Shown: in pieces, positions 1 to 5,634 of the stretch
How positions within the stretch are numbered: position 1 is the stretch's first letter
Layout of the letters: each line of letters begins with the position of its first letter
Assembly (NCBI GenBank): GCA_023422735.1
Contig: JAFAGL010000135.1
Coordinates: forward strand, 1 to 8,810
From: Pseudomonadota bacterium
GTDB lineage: Bacteria > Pseudomonadota > Alphaproteobacteria > Rhizobiales > Rhizobiaceae
Reading direction: 5' to 3'
Length of the DNA stretch: 8,810 nucleotides
The notes under the pieces: model-generated
The model's database searches: none
Told to the model about the DNA's origin: nothing
Seen by the model: only the letters and a program-made list of their open reading frames with translations
Made by a program: the position numbers and the translations under genes

Positions 1-135
1 GTTTCGCAGCGTGATGGAATTTTCGTGTTGCTCGGTTATCTGATGCTCATCGTCACTGTTGTTTATTTCGGCGCTCTGGCGTACGCCGCAATTGCTGCCG
101 GACGCGGGCTCGCATCCTTCTTCGGCGGCAGCTGA
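1..135 (+). CDS. C-terminal end of a membrane protein (5' truncated by window)
   Basis: The frame is open from the first base to a TGA at 133-135 and gives 44 residues. They are dominated by a long hydrophobic stretch (about residues 7-31, GIFVLLGYLMLIVTVVYFGA and onward), which reads as one transmembrane helix. A short glycine- and serine-containing tail, RGLASFFGGS, follows. The gene ends 64 bp upstream of the PuuD-like gene on the same strand, so the two could be co-transcribed. I do not recognise the family from this fragment. An amino-acid or polyamine permease would suit the neighbour, but nothing in the residues proves it. It could also be a small single-helix membrane protein. Confidence is limited because the start and most of the protein lie outside the window. 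Confidence 0.45.
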   Translation, partial: VSQRDGIFVLLGYLMLIVTVVYFGALAYAAIAAGRGLASFFGGS

Positions 136-186
136 TCAAACAACCAGACCGTGCCGGCTCCGGCTTCAGGGCCATCGTGTTTTTGC

Positions 187-191
187 GGGAG
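187..191 (+). promoter_or_regulatory. Ribosome-binding site deciding a GTG start
   Basis: GGGAG lies 8 nt upstream of the GTG at 200 and 14 nt upstream of the in-frame ATG at 206. The shorter spacing favours GTG as the start of the PuuD-like gene. The longer in-frame extension back to 59 overlaps the upstream membrane-protein gene and does not resemble this family. Confidence 0.5.
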
Positions 192-199
192 ATTTGACC

Positions 200-946
200 G
201 TGAGCATGCCAATCGTCGTTGTACCGACCGACAAGCGCCAGCTGGATGCCTATGACTGGCATGCGACACCGGATCAATATCTGGAAGCAGCCCTCGTGGC
301 TGGCGGCGTGATGCCGCTGATGGTGCCCGCCATGGGCGAGCGGCTCGATCTCGACGGGCTCCTGAAACGCGTCGACGGTGTGATGATCACCGGCTCGAAA
401 TCCAATGTGCATCCTTCCTATTACGGGCAGGAAGCAACGGAAGCCAACGGCCCTTATGACCGTGACCGCGACCAGACCACGCTGCCGCTGATCCGCAAGG
501 CGATCGAAAGCGGCGTCCCTCTTTTGGCCATTTGCCGCGGCATCCAGGAAATGAATGTCGCGCTGGGCGGCACGCTGGCAACGGAAATTCAGGAACGCGA
601 GGGGGCGATGGACCATCGCTCGCCTGAAAGCGACGAACAGGATGTGCGCTTCGGCATCACCCAACCGGTGCATATCGCTGAAAACAGCTGTCTTGCCGGC
701 GTGTTCGGGGCCGGAGAAATCAAGGTCAACAGCTTGCACCGCCAGGCTGTGGACCGGCTGGGCTCGCAATTACAGGTTGAAGCCGTGGCGCCAGACGGAA
801 CCGTCGAGGCGGTTTCGGTGATCGGCGCCAAAGCCTTCGCGGTCGGCGTGCAATGGCATCCCGAATATTGGGCCAAAAGCGACGACGCGTCCAAGCGCCT
901 GTTCAAGGCGTTTGGCGACGCGGTTCGCGCTTATGCGGCCCGCTGA
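200..946 (+). CDS. puuD: Gamma-glutamyl-gamma-aminobutyrate hydrolase family protein (class I glutamine amidotransferase-like)
   Basis: The protein has 248 residues from the GTG, close to the 254 of E. coli PuuD. It is a peptidase C26/class I glutamine amidotransferase fold protein. Family members hydrolyse the gamma-glutamyl bond of gamma-glutamyl-GABA in the glutamylated putrescine pathway, releasing glutamate and GABA in the cytoplasm. Visible marks are the ITGSKSNV loop (about 63-70), the nucleophile elbow LLAICRGIQE with Cys112, the PuuD-typical VNSLH (176-180), and the catalytic His220 and Glu222 in GVQWHPEYW. The segment DGTVEAVSVI just before it is also typical of PuuD. The start is set by the GGGAG site, with ATG 206 as the alternative. 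The other putrescine genes (puuA, puuB, puuC) are not in the window, so the exact gamma-glutamyl substrate is inferred from the family. It converges with the dehydrogenase gene, leaving 12 bp between the stops. Confidence 0.88.
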   Translation: MSMPIVVVPTDKRQLDAYDWHATPDQYLEAALVAGGVMPLMVPAMGERLDLDGLLKRVDGVMITGSKSNVHPSYYGQEATEANGPYDRDRDQTTLPLIRKAIESGVPLLAICRGIQEMNVALGGTLATEIQEREGAMDHRSPESDEQDVRFGITQPVHIAENSCLAGVFGAGEIKVNSLHRQAVDRLGSQLQVEAVAPDGTVEAVSVIGAKAFAVGVQWHPEYWAKSDDASKRLFKAFGDAVRAYAAR

Positions 947-958
947 CTGCAGCCAAAT

Positions 959-1936
959 TCACGAGACATTTCGGATCACATGCGCGGTTTCAGGCACCGG
1001 CGTGAGCGGCTTGTGTTCGCGAAACCAGCTTTCCAGATTATCCACCAAAAGGTCGGCCATGGCCTTTCGCGTATGCAAGGACGCCGAGCCGAGATGCGGT
1101 AGCAAGACCGCATTGTCGAGGTCGATCAGGGCCTGAGGCACGTTCGGCTCATCAACAAACACATCGAGCCCGGCGGCAAAGATCTGGCGTGTCCGGAGCG
1201 CCTCGATCAGAGCAGCCTCGTCAACCGTCGTGCCGCGTCCGATATTGATGAAAACGCCTTGCGGGCCCAATGCGCGAAGAACCTCCGCATTGATCGCATT
1301 GCGCGTTTGCCCGGTTGCAGGCGCGACATTGATGATCGTGTCGCAAGCCTGAGCGAGTTCCATCAGGGACGGGTAATAGCTGTAGGAAACACCTTCGACT
1401 TCGCGCCGGTTGTGATAGGCGATCTCGACCGCAAAGCCTTCCAGGCGACGCGCAATCGCCTGTCCGATGCGCCCCATGCCGAAAATACCCACGCGGCGCT
1501 CCCGCAACGTGCCTTTCGACAAGGGATATGCGCGTTCGACCGGCCAGTGGCCATCGCGCAACCAGCGCTCCGCGCGGGAAAAGCCGCGCACAGTGTTCAA
1601 AAGAAGTGCGATCGCGGTATCGGCCACTTCCTCGGTCAGAACATCCGGCGTGTTCGTCACCATCACGTTTTTCTGACCGGCATGTCTGGCATCCACCGCA
1701 TCATAGCCGACGCCGAAACTGGCGATGATCTCCAACTGGGGGAATGCATCGATGAAATCTGCCGGCGTGGGAGACAGGCCGGCAGCGATTGCACGCACGC
1801 GCGGCCGGTCCCCTGACGAAACGAGGCCTGGATCGGATCGCTCAAGTTCAAGCACGTCAAAGGAATCGCGCAGGCGATCGACCCCATATTGGAGCAGCTT
1901 TCCGGTAGCCAGCACAAGCGGACGGTCGACAGTCAT
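959..1936 (-). CDS. D-2-hydroxyacid dehydrogenase (glyoxylate/hydroxypyruvate reductase-like)
   Basis: This is a 325-residue cytoplasmic NAD(P)-dependent oxidoreductase that would interconvert a 2-keto acid and a D-2-hydroxy acid. The N-terminal substrate domain carries SFGVGYDAVD (73-82) and the motif TNTPDVLTEEVAD (94-106). The Rossmann domain starts with VGIFGMGRIG (149-158). The catalytic triad is visible as Arg234 in NIGRGT, Glu263 in VDEP, and His281 in LLPHLGSAS. After the second strand the sequence reads YHNRR (174-178), with no acidic residue at the position that normally selects NAD. This suggests NADPH use, as in GhrB/hydroxypyruvate reductase-type enzymes. I chose ATG 1936 over an in-frame TTG at 1969 because AAGGAG sits about 7 nt upstream and the family normally begins here. 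The gene is divergent from the small exported protein at 2104. Glyoxylate or hydroxypyruvate is the likely substrate, but the motifs do not fix it. Confidence 0.9.
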   Translation of the reverse strand: MTVDRPLVLATGKLLQYGVDRLRDSFDVLELERSDPGLVSSGDRPRVRAIAAGLSPTPADFIDAFPQLEIIASFGVGYDAVDARHAGQKNVMVTNTPDVLTEEVADTAIALLLNTVRGFSRAERWLRDGHWPVERAYPLSKGTLRERRVGIFGMGRIGQAIARRLEGFAVEIAYHNRREVEGVSYSYYPSLMELAQACDTIINVAPATGQTRNAINAEVLRALGPQGVFINIGRGTTVDEAALIEALRTRQIFAAGLDVFVDEPNVPQALIDLDNAVLLPHLGSASLHTRKAMADLLVDNLESWFREHKPLTPVPETAHVIRNVS

Positions 1937-1942
1937 TTCCAG

Positions 1943-1948
1943 TCTCCT
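1943..1948 (-). promoter_or_regulatory. Ribosome-binding site of the 2-hydroxyacid dehydrogenase
   Basis: On the - strand AGGAGA (within AAAAGGAGACTGGAA) precedes ATG 1936 by about 7 nt. It is the best Shine-Dalgarno match near this gene and argues against the upstream TTG at 1969. Confidence 0.7.
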
Positions 1949-1988
1949 TTTCCCGTCGGGACGGTTCAAGCGGGCTCATCGGCTTTTG

Positions 1989-2002
1989 CGCGAAACTTCG
2001 CG
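1989..2002. promoter_or_regulatory. Palindrome in a divergent intergenic region (possible operator)
   Basis: CGCGAA-AC-TTCGCG has two perfect 6-bp arms around a 2-bp centre. It lies 52 bp upstream of the dehydrogenase start and about 100 bp upstream of the exported-protein start, a reasonable position for an operator serving either gene. No dedicated regulator gene adjoins it, and a match of this length in GC-rich DNA could be chance. Confidence 0.25.
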
Positions 2003-2103
2003 GCAGCGATCATAGAACAAGCGGGAACCTTGCCGAAGAAGTAGCGTTGGGTGGGTGATCGTCCGCTACGATGGTCATAACAAGATCATGAAAGGAATTC
2101 GTT

Positions 2104-2463
2104 ATGAAGACCAAGCTTTTCGCACTCGCTCTTGCTGCTTCCATGACCACGGGCCTCGCCGGCGCTTCTTTCGCCCAGACGGCTGTTGAAACGCCGACCC
2201 AGGAAGGCGGATCGGAGGCAACGCCAGAACCGACCCAGCGCGGTACGCCGGAACTGCCGAGCGATGAAGTGATCGGCAATTTCTACACCGACAGCTCCAT
2301 GGGTACCATGCGCTCCGATGAGGAAATCATGACCTATTGGAACGGTTTGACGCCTGAAGAACAGGAAGCTGTAGCAGCCGGTTGTTCCGACGAGTTCACC
2401 GCACAGCAGCGTGACCTGCCAGAATCCACGTTGAACGTGTGTAAGAAGGTCAACGCCATGTAA
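2104..2463 (+). CDS. Small exported protein of unknown function (119 aa)
   Basis: The N-terminus is a clear Sec signal peptide: MKTK, a hydrophobic core LFALALAASMTTGLAGA, and a likely signal peptidase I site after SFA-QT (about residue 24). The mature protein is roughly 95 residues, acidic, and begins with a Pro/Thr/Glu/Gly-rich flexible segment (about 25-57). A more conserved-looking part follows (about 58-119) with two cysteines, in AAGCSDEF and LNVCKK, that could form a periplasmic disulfide. I do not recognise a named family. Translation is supported by AAAGGA 7 nt upstream of the ATG, and a strong terminator lies just past the stop, so it is probably monocistronic. Its leader is almost identical to that of the next small exported gene. 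It should be periplasmic or secreted; no lipobox is seen. Confidence 0.8.
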   Translation: MKTKLFALALAASMTTGLAGASFAQTAVETPTQEGGSEATPEPTQRGTPELPSDEVIGNFYTDSSMGTMRSDEEIMTYWNGLTPEEQEAVAAGCSDEFTAQQRDLPESTLNVCKKVNAM

Positions 2464-2485
2464 GAATTGCCCTGTTCGGCAATTC
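2464..2485 (+). other. Perfect hairpin directly after the stop codon
   Basis: GAATTGCC and GGCAATTC form a perfect 8-bp stem with the 6-nt loop CTGTTC. It starts at the base following the TAA stop. No T-run follows, so it is not a terminator by itself. It stands 2 nt before the intrinsic terminator and could act as a 3'-end RNA stabiliser or strengthen termination. Confidence 0.5.
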
Positions 2486-2487
2486 AA

Positions 2488-2515
2488 CAGCGGGTCCAAT
2501 GGGCCCGCTGTTTTT
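2488..2515 (+). terminator. Intrinsic terminator of the 119-aa exported protein gene
   Basis: CAGCGGGTCC and GGGCCCGCTG form a 10-bp stem with one G-U wobble and a 3-nt AAT loop. TTTTT (2511-2515) follows immediately. This is a classic Rho-independent terminator, 24 nt after the stop codon. Confidence 0.88.
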
Positions 2516-2543
2516 ACGAATAACATAGAGATAACGTTTGTTT

Positions 2544-2571
2544 TACGAAACTTATATTTGCCTCTTTCGTA
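2544..2571. repeat. Inverted repeat TACGAAA / TTTCGTA in the AT-rich intergenic region
   Basis: Two perfect 7-bp arms (2544-2550 and 2565-2571) are separated by 14 AT-rich bases. It lies in the clearly AT-rich 116 bp between the terminator and the second small exported gene, about 60 bp upstream of its start. The words TTTTACGAA also occur twice here (2512 and 2541). It could be a regulatory site for the 2632 gene, but the evidence is only positional. Confidence 0.28.
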
Positions 2572-2631
2572 TCTGAAGCGCGCATCAAAAAAAGAGATCG
2601 CGTTTATATTCAAATTAAAAAGGAATTAGTT

Positions 2632-2952
2632 ATGTTTTCGAAGACAGCTACTTTGACCGTTGCCGCGCTCGCCCTTTCAGCCGGCTTCGCTTCCGCACAA
2701 CCCATGGGCAAATCACAGGCAGGCGCTGCGCCGTTCGATCAGGGCGGAATTTTCCAGCGCAGCATGGACACCTCGACCTCTTCCGACGTTTATGGCGGCA
2801 ATATCGACCGTGGCACGACCGCATCCATCGGCAAGGTGATGCGTCAGGGTGAAGGCCAGAAACAGATCCGTTCGGTGTTCGACAACAATGCCAGCGTGCC
2901 TGCCGACACCCGCAATGAACGCGGCCTTGGCATATTTGACCGTGTGGACTGA
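2632..2952 (+). CDS. Small exported protein of unknown function (106 aa)
   Basis: The protein has a signal peptide, MFSKTATLTVAALALSAGFA, with probable cleavage after ASA (about residue 22). The mature part is about 84 residues, rich in Gly, Ser, Asp, Gln and Arg, without cysteines or further hydrophobic segments, and looks soluble or partly disordered. I recognise no named domain. It begins at an ATG preceded by AAAAAGGAATT, which matches the leader of the 119-aa gene in 15 of 16 positions, and it has its own downstream terminator. It is therefore probably transcribed alone from the AT-rich region upstream, where TATATT at 2605-2610 could be a -10 although no good -35 pairs with it. Expected location is the periplasm or outside the cell. 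Confidence 0.75.
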   Translation: MFSKTATLTVAALALSAGFASAQPMGKSQAGAAPFDQGGIFQRSMDTSTSSDVYGGNIDRGTTASIGKVMRQGEGQKQIRSVFDNNASVPADTRNERGLGIFDRVD

Positions 2953-2975
2953 ATTAAATCCGGTTGACTGATGAT

Positions 2976-3003
2976 AAAAAAGCGGCCTGCTGGCCGCTTT
3001 TTT
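2976..3003. terminator. Bidirectional intrinsic terminator between convergent genes
   Basis: GCGGCC-TGCT-GGCCGC (2982-2997) is a perfect 6-bp GC stem flanked by AAAAAA (2976-2981) and TTTTTT (2998-3003). It therefore works as a Rho-independent terminator in both directions. It ends the 106-aa gene on the + strand and the LacI gene on the - strand, whose TAA stop (3002-3004) overlaps the + strand T-run. Confidence 0.9.
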
Positions 3004-4036
3004 ATTTGCGCTCGACCGGCTTGCCGGTGGATTGCCGCACATGCAGTTCAGGCGTGATCAGACTTTGCGGCAGATCGACTGCCGCCCCGTTCAGGCGATC
3101 CAGCAAAGCGCGTGCGGCTCGTCTGCCGACTTCCCGCTGACCATTCCAGACCGTAGTCAAAGCGGGCGTTGCGATCGCGGCTTCTTCCAGGTCGTCATAG
3201 CCGGTCACCGACACATCGACGCCCGGCACAAGACCTGCGCGCGCAATGCCGTTCATCAATCCGATGGCGACAAGATCATTCCAGCACACTGCAGCCGTCG
3301 GCTTGTCTTCCAAGGCCAGAAAGCGCGACGCGGCTTCAAAGCCTGCCTGCTTGGTGCGCGGCCCATCGATGCGCCAGGCCGGATCCACCGCCAGCCCCGC
3401 CTTTTCCATCGATGAAACATAACCCTGGTAGCGGTCGCGCCCGGTCGATGTCTGATCCGTGCCGCCAACCATGGCGATGCGGCGATGGCCGAGAGAAATC
3501 AGATGGTCGGTCGCCAAACCCACGCCGAACGCATCGTTGCCGCGAAACACCGGAACATTCGCGCCGATCACATCACGCGCGATCAGCACCGTAGGCAGGC
3601 CGTTTTCCTCGATCATGCGCACGTCCTGCGACGGCGTGCCGATGGCCGGCGACATGATCACGCCATCCGCGCCCAGTTGCAAAAGCGTATCGAGGAAGGT
3701 GCGCTGCTTTTCGAGCTGGTCGTAATGGTTCGACAGGATGAAGGTCTGTCGGCTGCGATCGAGCTCGGTTTCGATCGACCGCAGGATTTCGGCAAAGAAC
3801 GGATTCATGATGTCATGCACCACGACACCGACAATGCCCGAGCGCGACGTGCGCAAAGACGCGGCGCGGCGGTTGTAAATGTACCCGATCTCGCGCGCAT
3901 GTTCCTTGATGCGTTCGCGGGTCGAACCGGCGACCAGGGGACTGTCACGCAAAGCGAGCGAAACGGTGGCCGTGGAAACTCCCAGCGCGTCCGCAATCGT
4001 CGAAAGTTTGATTTTTTGCGCCAGCGCTCCCTCCAA
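3002..4036 (-). CDS. LacI-family transcriptional regulator
   Basis: The protein has 344 residues from the TTG at 4036. The N-terminal LacI-type helix-turn-helix is STIADALGVSTATVSLALR (12-30). The hinge region YNRRAASLRTSRSG (54-67) follows, and then a periplasmic-binding-protein-like effector domain starting at IVGVVVHDIMNPFFAEIL. Typical later signatures are NHLISL-type ATDHLISLGHRRIAMVGG, the WNDLVAIGL segment and SVTGYDDLE. It should bind an operator as a dimer and respond to a small ligand, probably a sugar or related metabolite; the ligand cannot be read from the sequence. No transporter or catabolic operon adjoins it, so its target is unknown. The start is uncertain: there is no ATG or GTG in frame before an upstream stop. 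A strong GGAGGGAG lies just inside the TTG start, pointing to a CTG start at 4024 (a protein starting M-AQKIKLS, 340 aa). Confidence 0.9.
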   Translation of the reverse strand: MEGALAQKIKLSTIADALGVSTATVSLALRDSPLVAGSTRERIKEHAREIGYIYNRRAASLRTSRSGIVGVVVHDIMNPFFAEILRSIETELDRSRQTFILSNHYDQLEKQRTFLDTLLQLGADGVIMSPAIGTPSQDVRMIEENGLPTVLIARDVIGANVPVFRGNDAFGVGLATDHLISLGHRRIAMVGGTDQTSTGRDRYQGYVSSMEKAGLAVDPAWRIDGPRTKQAGFEAASRFLALEDKPTAAVCWNDLVAIGLMNGIARAGLVPGVDVSVTGYDDLEEAAIATPALTTVWNGQREVGRRAARALLDRLNGAAVDLPQSLITPELHVRQSTGKPVERK

Positions 4037-4065
4037 GCCAAACGCGAGGGCGCTGCCGCCCGTTA

Positions 4066-4073
4066 AATCGGTT
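4066..4073. promoter_or_regulatory. Possible LacI-type operator upstream of the LacI gene
   Basis: AATCGGTT has the AA-N-CG-N-TT core seen in many LacI-family operators, centred on a CpG. It lies 30 bp upstream of the annotated TTG start of the LacI gene, so autoregulation is conceivable. It is one short imperfect match without a second copy in the window. Confidence 0.2.
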
Positions 4074-4155
4074 AGTGCGGCTTATGGCATGGCAACACGC
4101 CGGACGGAACCATTTTTGTGAATCGCGGGGCTGGAAACGCGCGCGTGCGGCAAAC

Positions 4156-4644
4156 CTAGGGTGCCGCGACGGGTTCTTCGAGTTCGACGACGTCATCCAC
4201 CTCCGCGTCGACAATCCCGCCGGACAGATTGGATTCGATCTTGCTCAAAAGCTTGGAAAGCGTCTTTTGATCCTTCTTGTCGAGCCCCTTCAAGGCGAGC
4301 TTTTCTGTTTTGCGCATCGACTTTTCGATCGATTTGATCGCTTCGAGGCCCTTTCCCGTCAAGGTTATATGCGCCTGGCGAGCATCTTCGGTGGAAGGAG
4401 ATTTGGTAAGGAAGCCCTGACTTGCGAGGCGATTAATGGTTTTGGTGATGGTAGGCGGGCGAACACCCAAACGGGCCGCCAACTGGCTCGGCGTCTGGTT
4501 TTCATGCCGCGCAAGCACCATCATGATCTGTTCCTGCCCCGCATAAAAACCATGTGCCAGCAACCGCGACGCGAGTGACGTCCGCGACAAACGTGCCGTG
4601 GATTGCAACCGCGTCAAAACCGAACCTTTTTCAGCTTTCGCCAT
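4156..4644 (-). CDS. MarR-family transcriptional regulator
   Basis: The 162-residue protein is of typical MarR length. The winged helix-turn-helix reads QTPSQLAARLGVRPPTIT (50-67) for the turn and recognition helix. A wing follows with the family signature DARQ (87-90) and HITLTGKG (92-99). Helical dimerisation segments flank it, and the C-terminal helix is strongly charged (KSMRKTEKLALKGLDKKDQK). It finishes in an acidic tail, DAEVDDVVELEEP. ATG 4644 is preceded by AAGGGGG with 4 nt spacing. The gene is divergent from the creatininase-family gene across 133 bp, the usual layout for a MarR protein controlling its neighbour, so that gene and its own promoter are the likely targets. I could not find a convincing palindromic operator in that gap. 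The LacI gene lies 119 bp downstream on the same strand. The ligand is unknown. Confidence 0.9.
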   Translation of the reverse strand: MAKAEKGSVLTRLQSTARLSRTSLASRLLAHGFYAGQEQIMMVLARHENQTPSQLAARLGVRPPTITKTINRLASQGFLTKSPSTEDARQAHITLTGKGLEAIKSIEKSMRKTEKLALKGLDKKDQKTLSKLLSKIESNLSGGIVDAEVDDVVELEEPVAAP

Positions 4645-4777
4645 CTTTCCCCCTTGGGATCGCTTGACCGCCCCTGCATCCTGCGCCTTGTAGGACCCTT
4701 ACCCGGATAACCCCCGCGCTTTGCGAGGGCGATCCGTCAACGGCAAGACCTGCCTGACACAGCGATGTTACAATCAG

Positions 4778-5536
4778 ATGACGGAAACAAAAGCCGACAA
4801 ACGAAATTTGACGATCGCGGTGCTTCCTTTGGGTGCAACCGAGCAACACGGCCCGCATCTGCCGTTTGAGACGGATTCGATCATTGCCCAAGGCATGGTG
4901 GCGCGTGTCAGCGCCCTGTTGCCGGACAATTCCCCGGTCCATTTCCTGCCAATCGAAACCATCGGTTATTCGCCGGAGCATCTCCACGTGGCTGGCACGA
5001 AGAGTCTTTCTTACGGCGAAGCGGTGGAACGCTGGATCGGGATCGGCGCCAGCCTGGCCAGAATGGATATTCGGCGTTTGGTGATGCTCAACGCGCATGG
5101 CGGCAATTCCCCGCTGATGACGGTGGTGGCTACCGAACTGCGCTTGCGCTTCAGGATGCTGGCAGTGGCAACGAGCTGGACCCGGTTTGCGCTGCCCGAA
5201 GGGTTGGTTTCACCGCAAGAAAAGGCGATCGGAATCCATGGCGGGCTGATCGAAACTTCCGTGATGCTGGCGCTACGTCCCGATCTCGTCGATATGACCA
5301 AGGCGCGCGATTTCATCTCGCGGCAAAGCGATTTCTTGGCCGACTACAAACATTTGCGCGCTTACGGACCACATGCGTTTGGCTGGCTGATGAGCGATCT
5401 TTCCGCAGACGGCGTGACGGGAAATGCAAGCGAGGCCACAGCCGAACTGGGCAACCGGCTGCTCGACAATGCCGCGCGCGGTTTCATCGAATTGCTGGAC
5501 GATGTCGCGCGTTTCGATCTGTCGATCTTCGATTGA
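4778..5536 (+). CDS. Creatininase-family metal-dependent amidohydrolase
   Basis: The protein has 252 residues, close to the roughly 260 of the family (creatinine amidohydrolase, ArfB/FAPy deformylase, MftE). Expected metal ligands are present: Glu22 and His24 in LPLGATEQHGPHLP, Asp33 in FETD, His106 in LNAHGGN, and Glu158 in GGLIETS. GYSPEH (62-67) is also characteristic. These proteins are cytoplasmic and bind two divalent metals, often Zn or Mn, to hydrolyse a cyclic or linear amide. The substrate here cannot be told. The N-terminus is short, lacking the WxxLT-type helix that many members have before the first strand. ATG 4778 was chosen because the extension to TTG 4721 adds residues unlike the family, but no good Shine-Dalgarno precedes it. 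The gene is divergent from the MarR gene and 98 bp upstream of the CobW gene. Confidence 0.88.
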   Translation: MTETKADKRNLTIAVLPLGATEQHGPHLPFETDSIIAQGMVARVSALLPDNSPVHFLPIETIGYSPEHLHVAGTKSLSYGEAVERWIGIGASLARMDIRRLVMLNAHGGNSPLMTVVATELRLRFRMLAVATSWTRFALPEGLVSPQEKAIGIHGGLIETSVMLALRPDLVDMTKARDFISRQSDFLADYKHLRAYGPHAFGWLMSDLSADGVTGNASEATAELGNRLLDNAARGFIELLDDVARFDLSIFD

Positions 5537-5600
5537 AGCGATTTGATTTGCGTTTGACGGCAGATCGCCCGTGCAATCGTCACATCATCGTCCTATATGG

Positions 5601-5623
5601 GCAATGAAACACTATAACATCGG
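5601..5623. promoter_or_regulatory. Zur-like operator upstream of the CobW gene
   Basis: The site consists of a left half GCAATGAAACA, a central C, and a right half TATAACATCGG. Against the classical 23-bp Zur operator (halves GAAATGTTATA and TATAACATTTC) 15 of the 22 half-site positions match, including the whole TATAACAT of the right half and the outer ATG/CAT pair. It ends at the GGAGAGG ribosome-binding site, so a bound repressor would block transcription or its start. Zinc-responsive control by Zur is known for many COG0523 genes. The left half is degenerate, so this is a candidate only. Confidence 0.45.
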
Positions 5624-5634
5624 AGAGGTTCGCC

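Noticed and set aside
136..199. GCCGG-CT-CCGGC inverted repeat before the PuuD-like gene as a terminator
   Set aside because: The 2-nt loop is too small for a good hairpin and the T-run is 15 or more nt away, so it does not make a convincing terminator.
53..769. Long open frame on the - strand opposite the PuuD-like gene
   Set aside because: It is the antisense of a gene with intact catalytic motifs; its product is His/Arg/Ala-rich with no recognisable domain, typical of a GC-rich shadow frame.
2086..2613. 175-codon - strand frame across the first small exported gene
   Set aside because: It runs through a strong terminator and covers a + strand gene with signal peptide and ribosome-binding site; the product resembles nothing known.
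3485..4066. 193-codon + strand frame opposite the LacI gene
   Set aside because: Antisense of a clear LacI-family protein; the composition is Arg/His/Asp-rich without domain signs.
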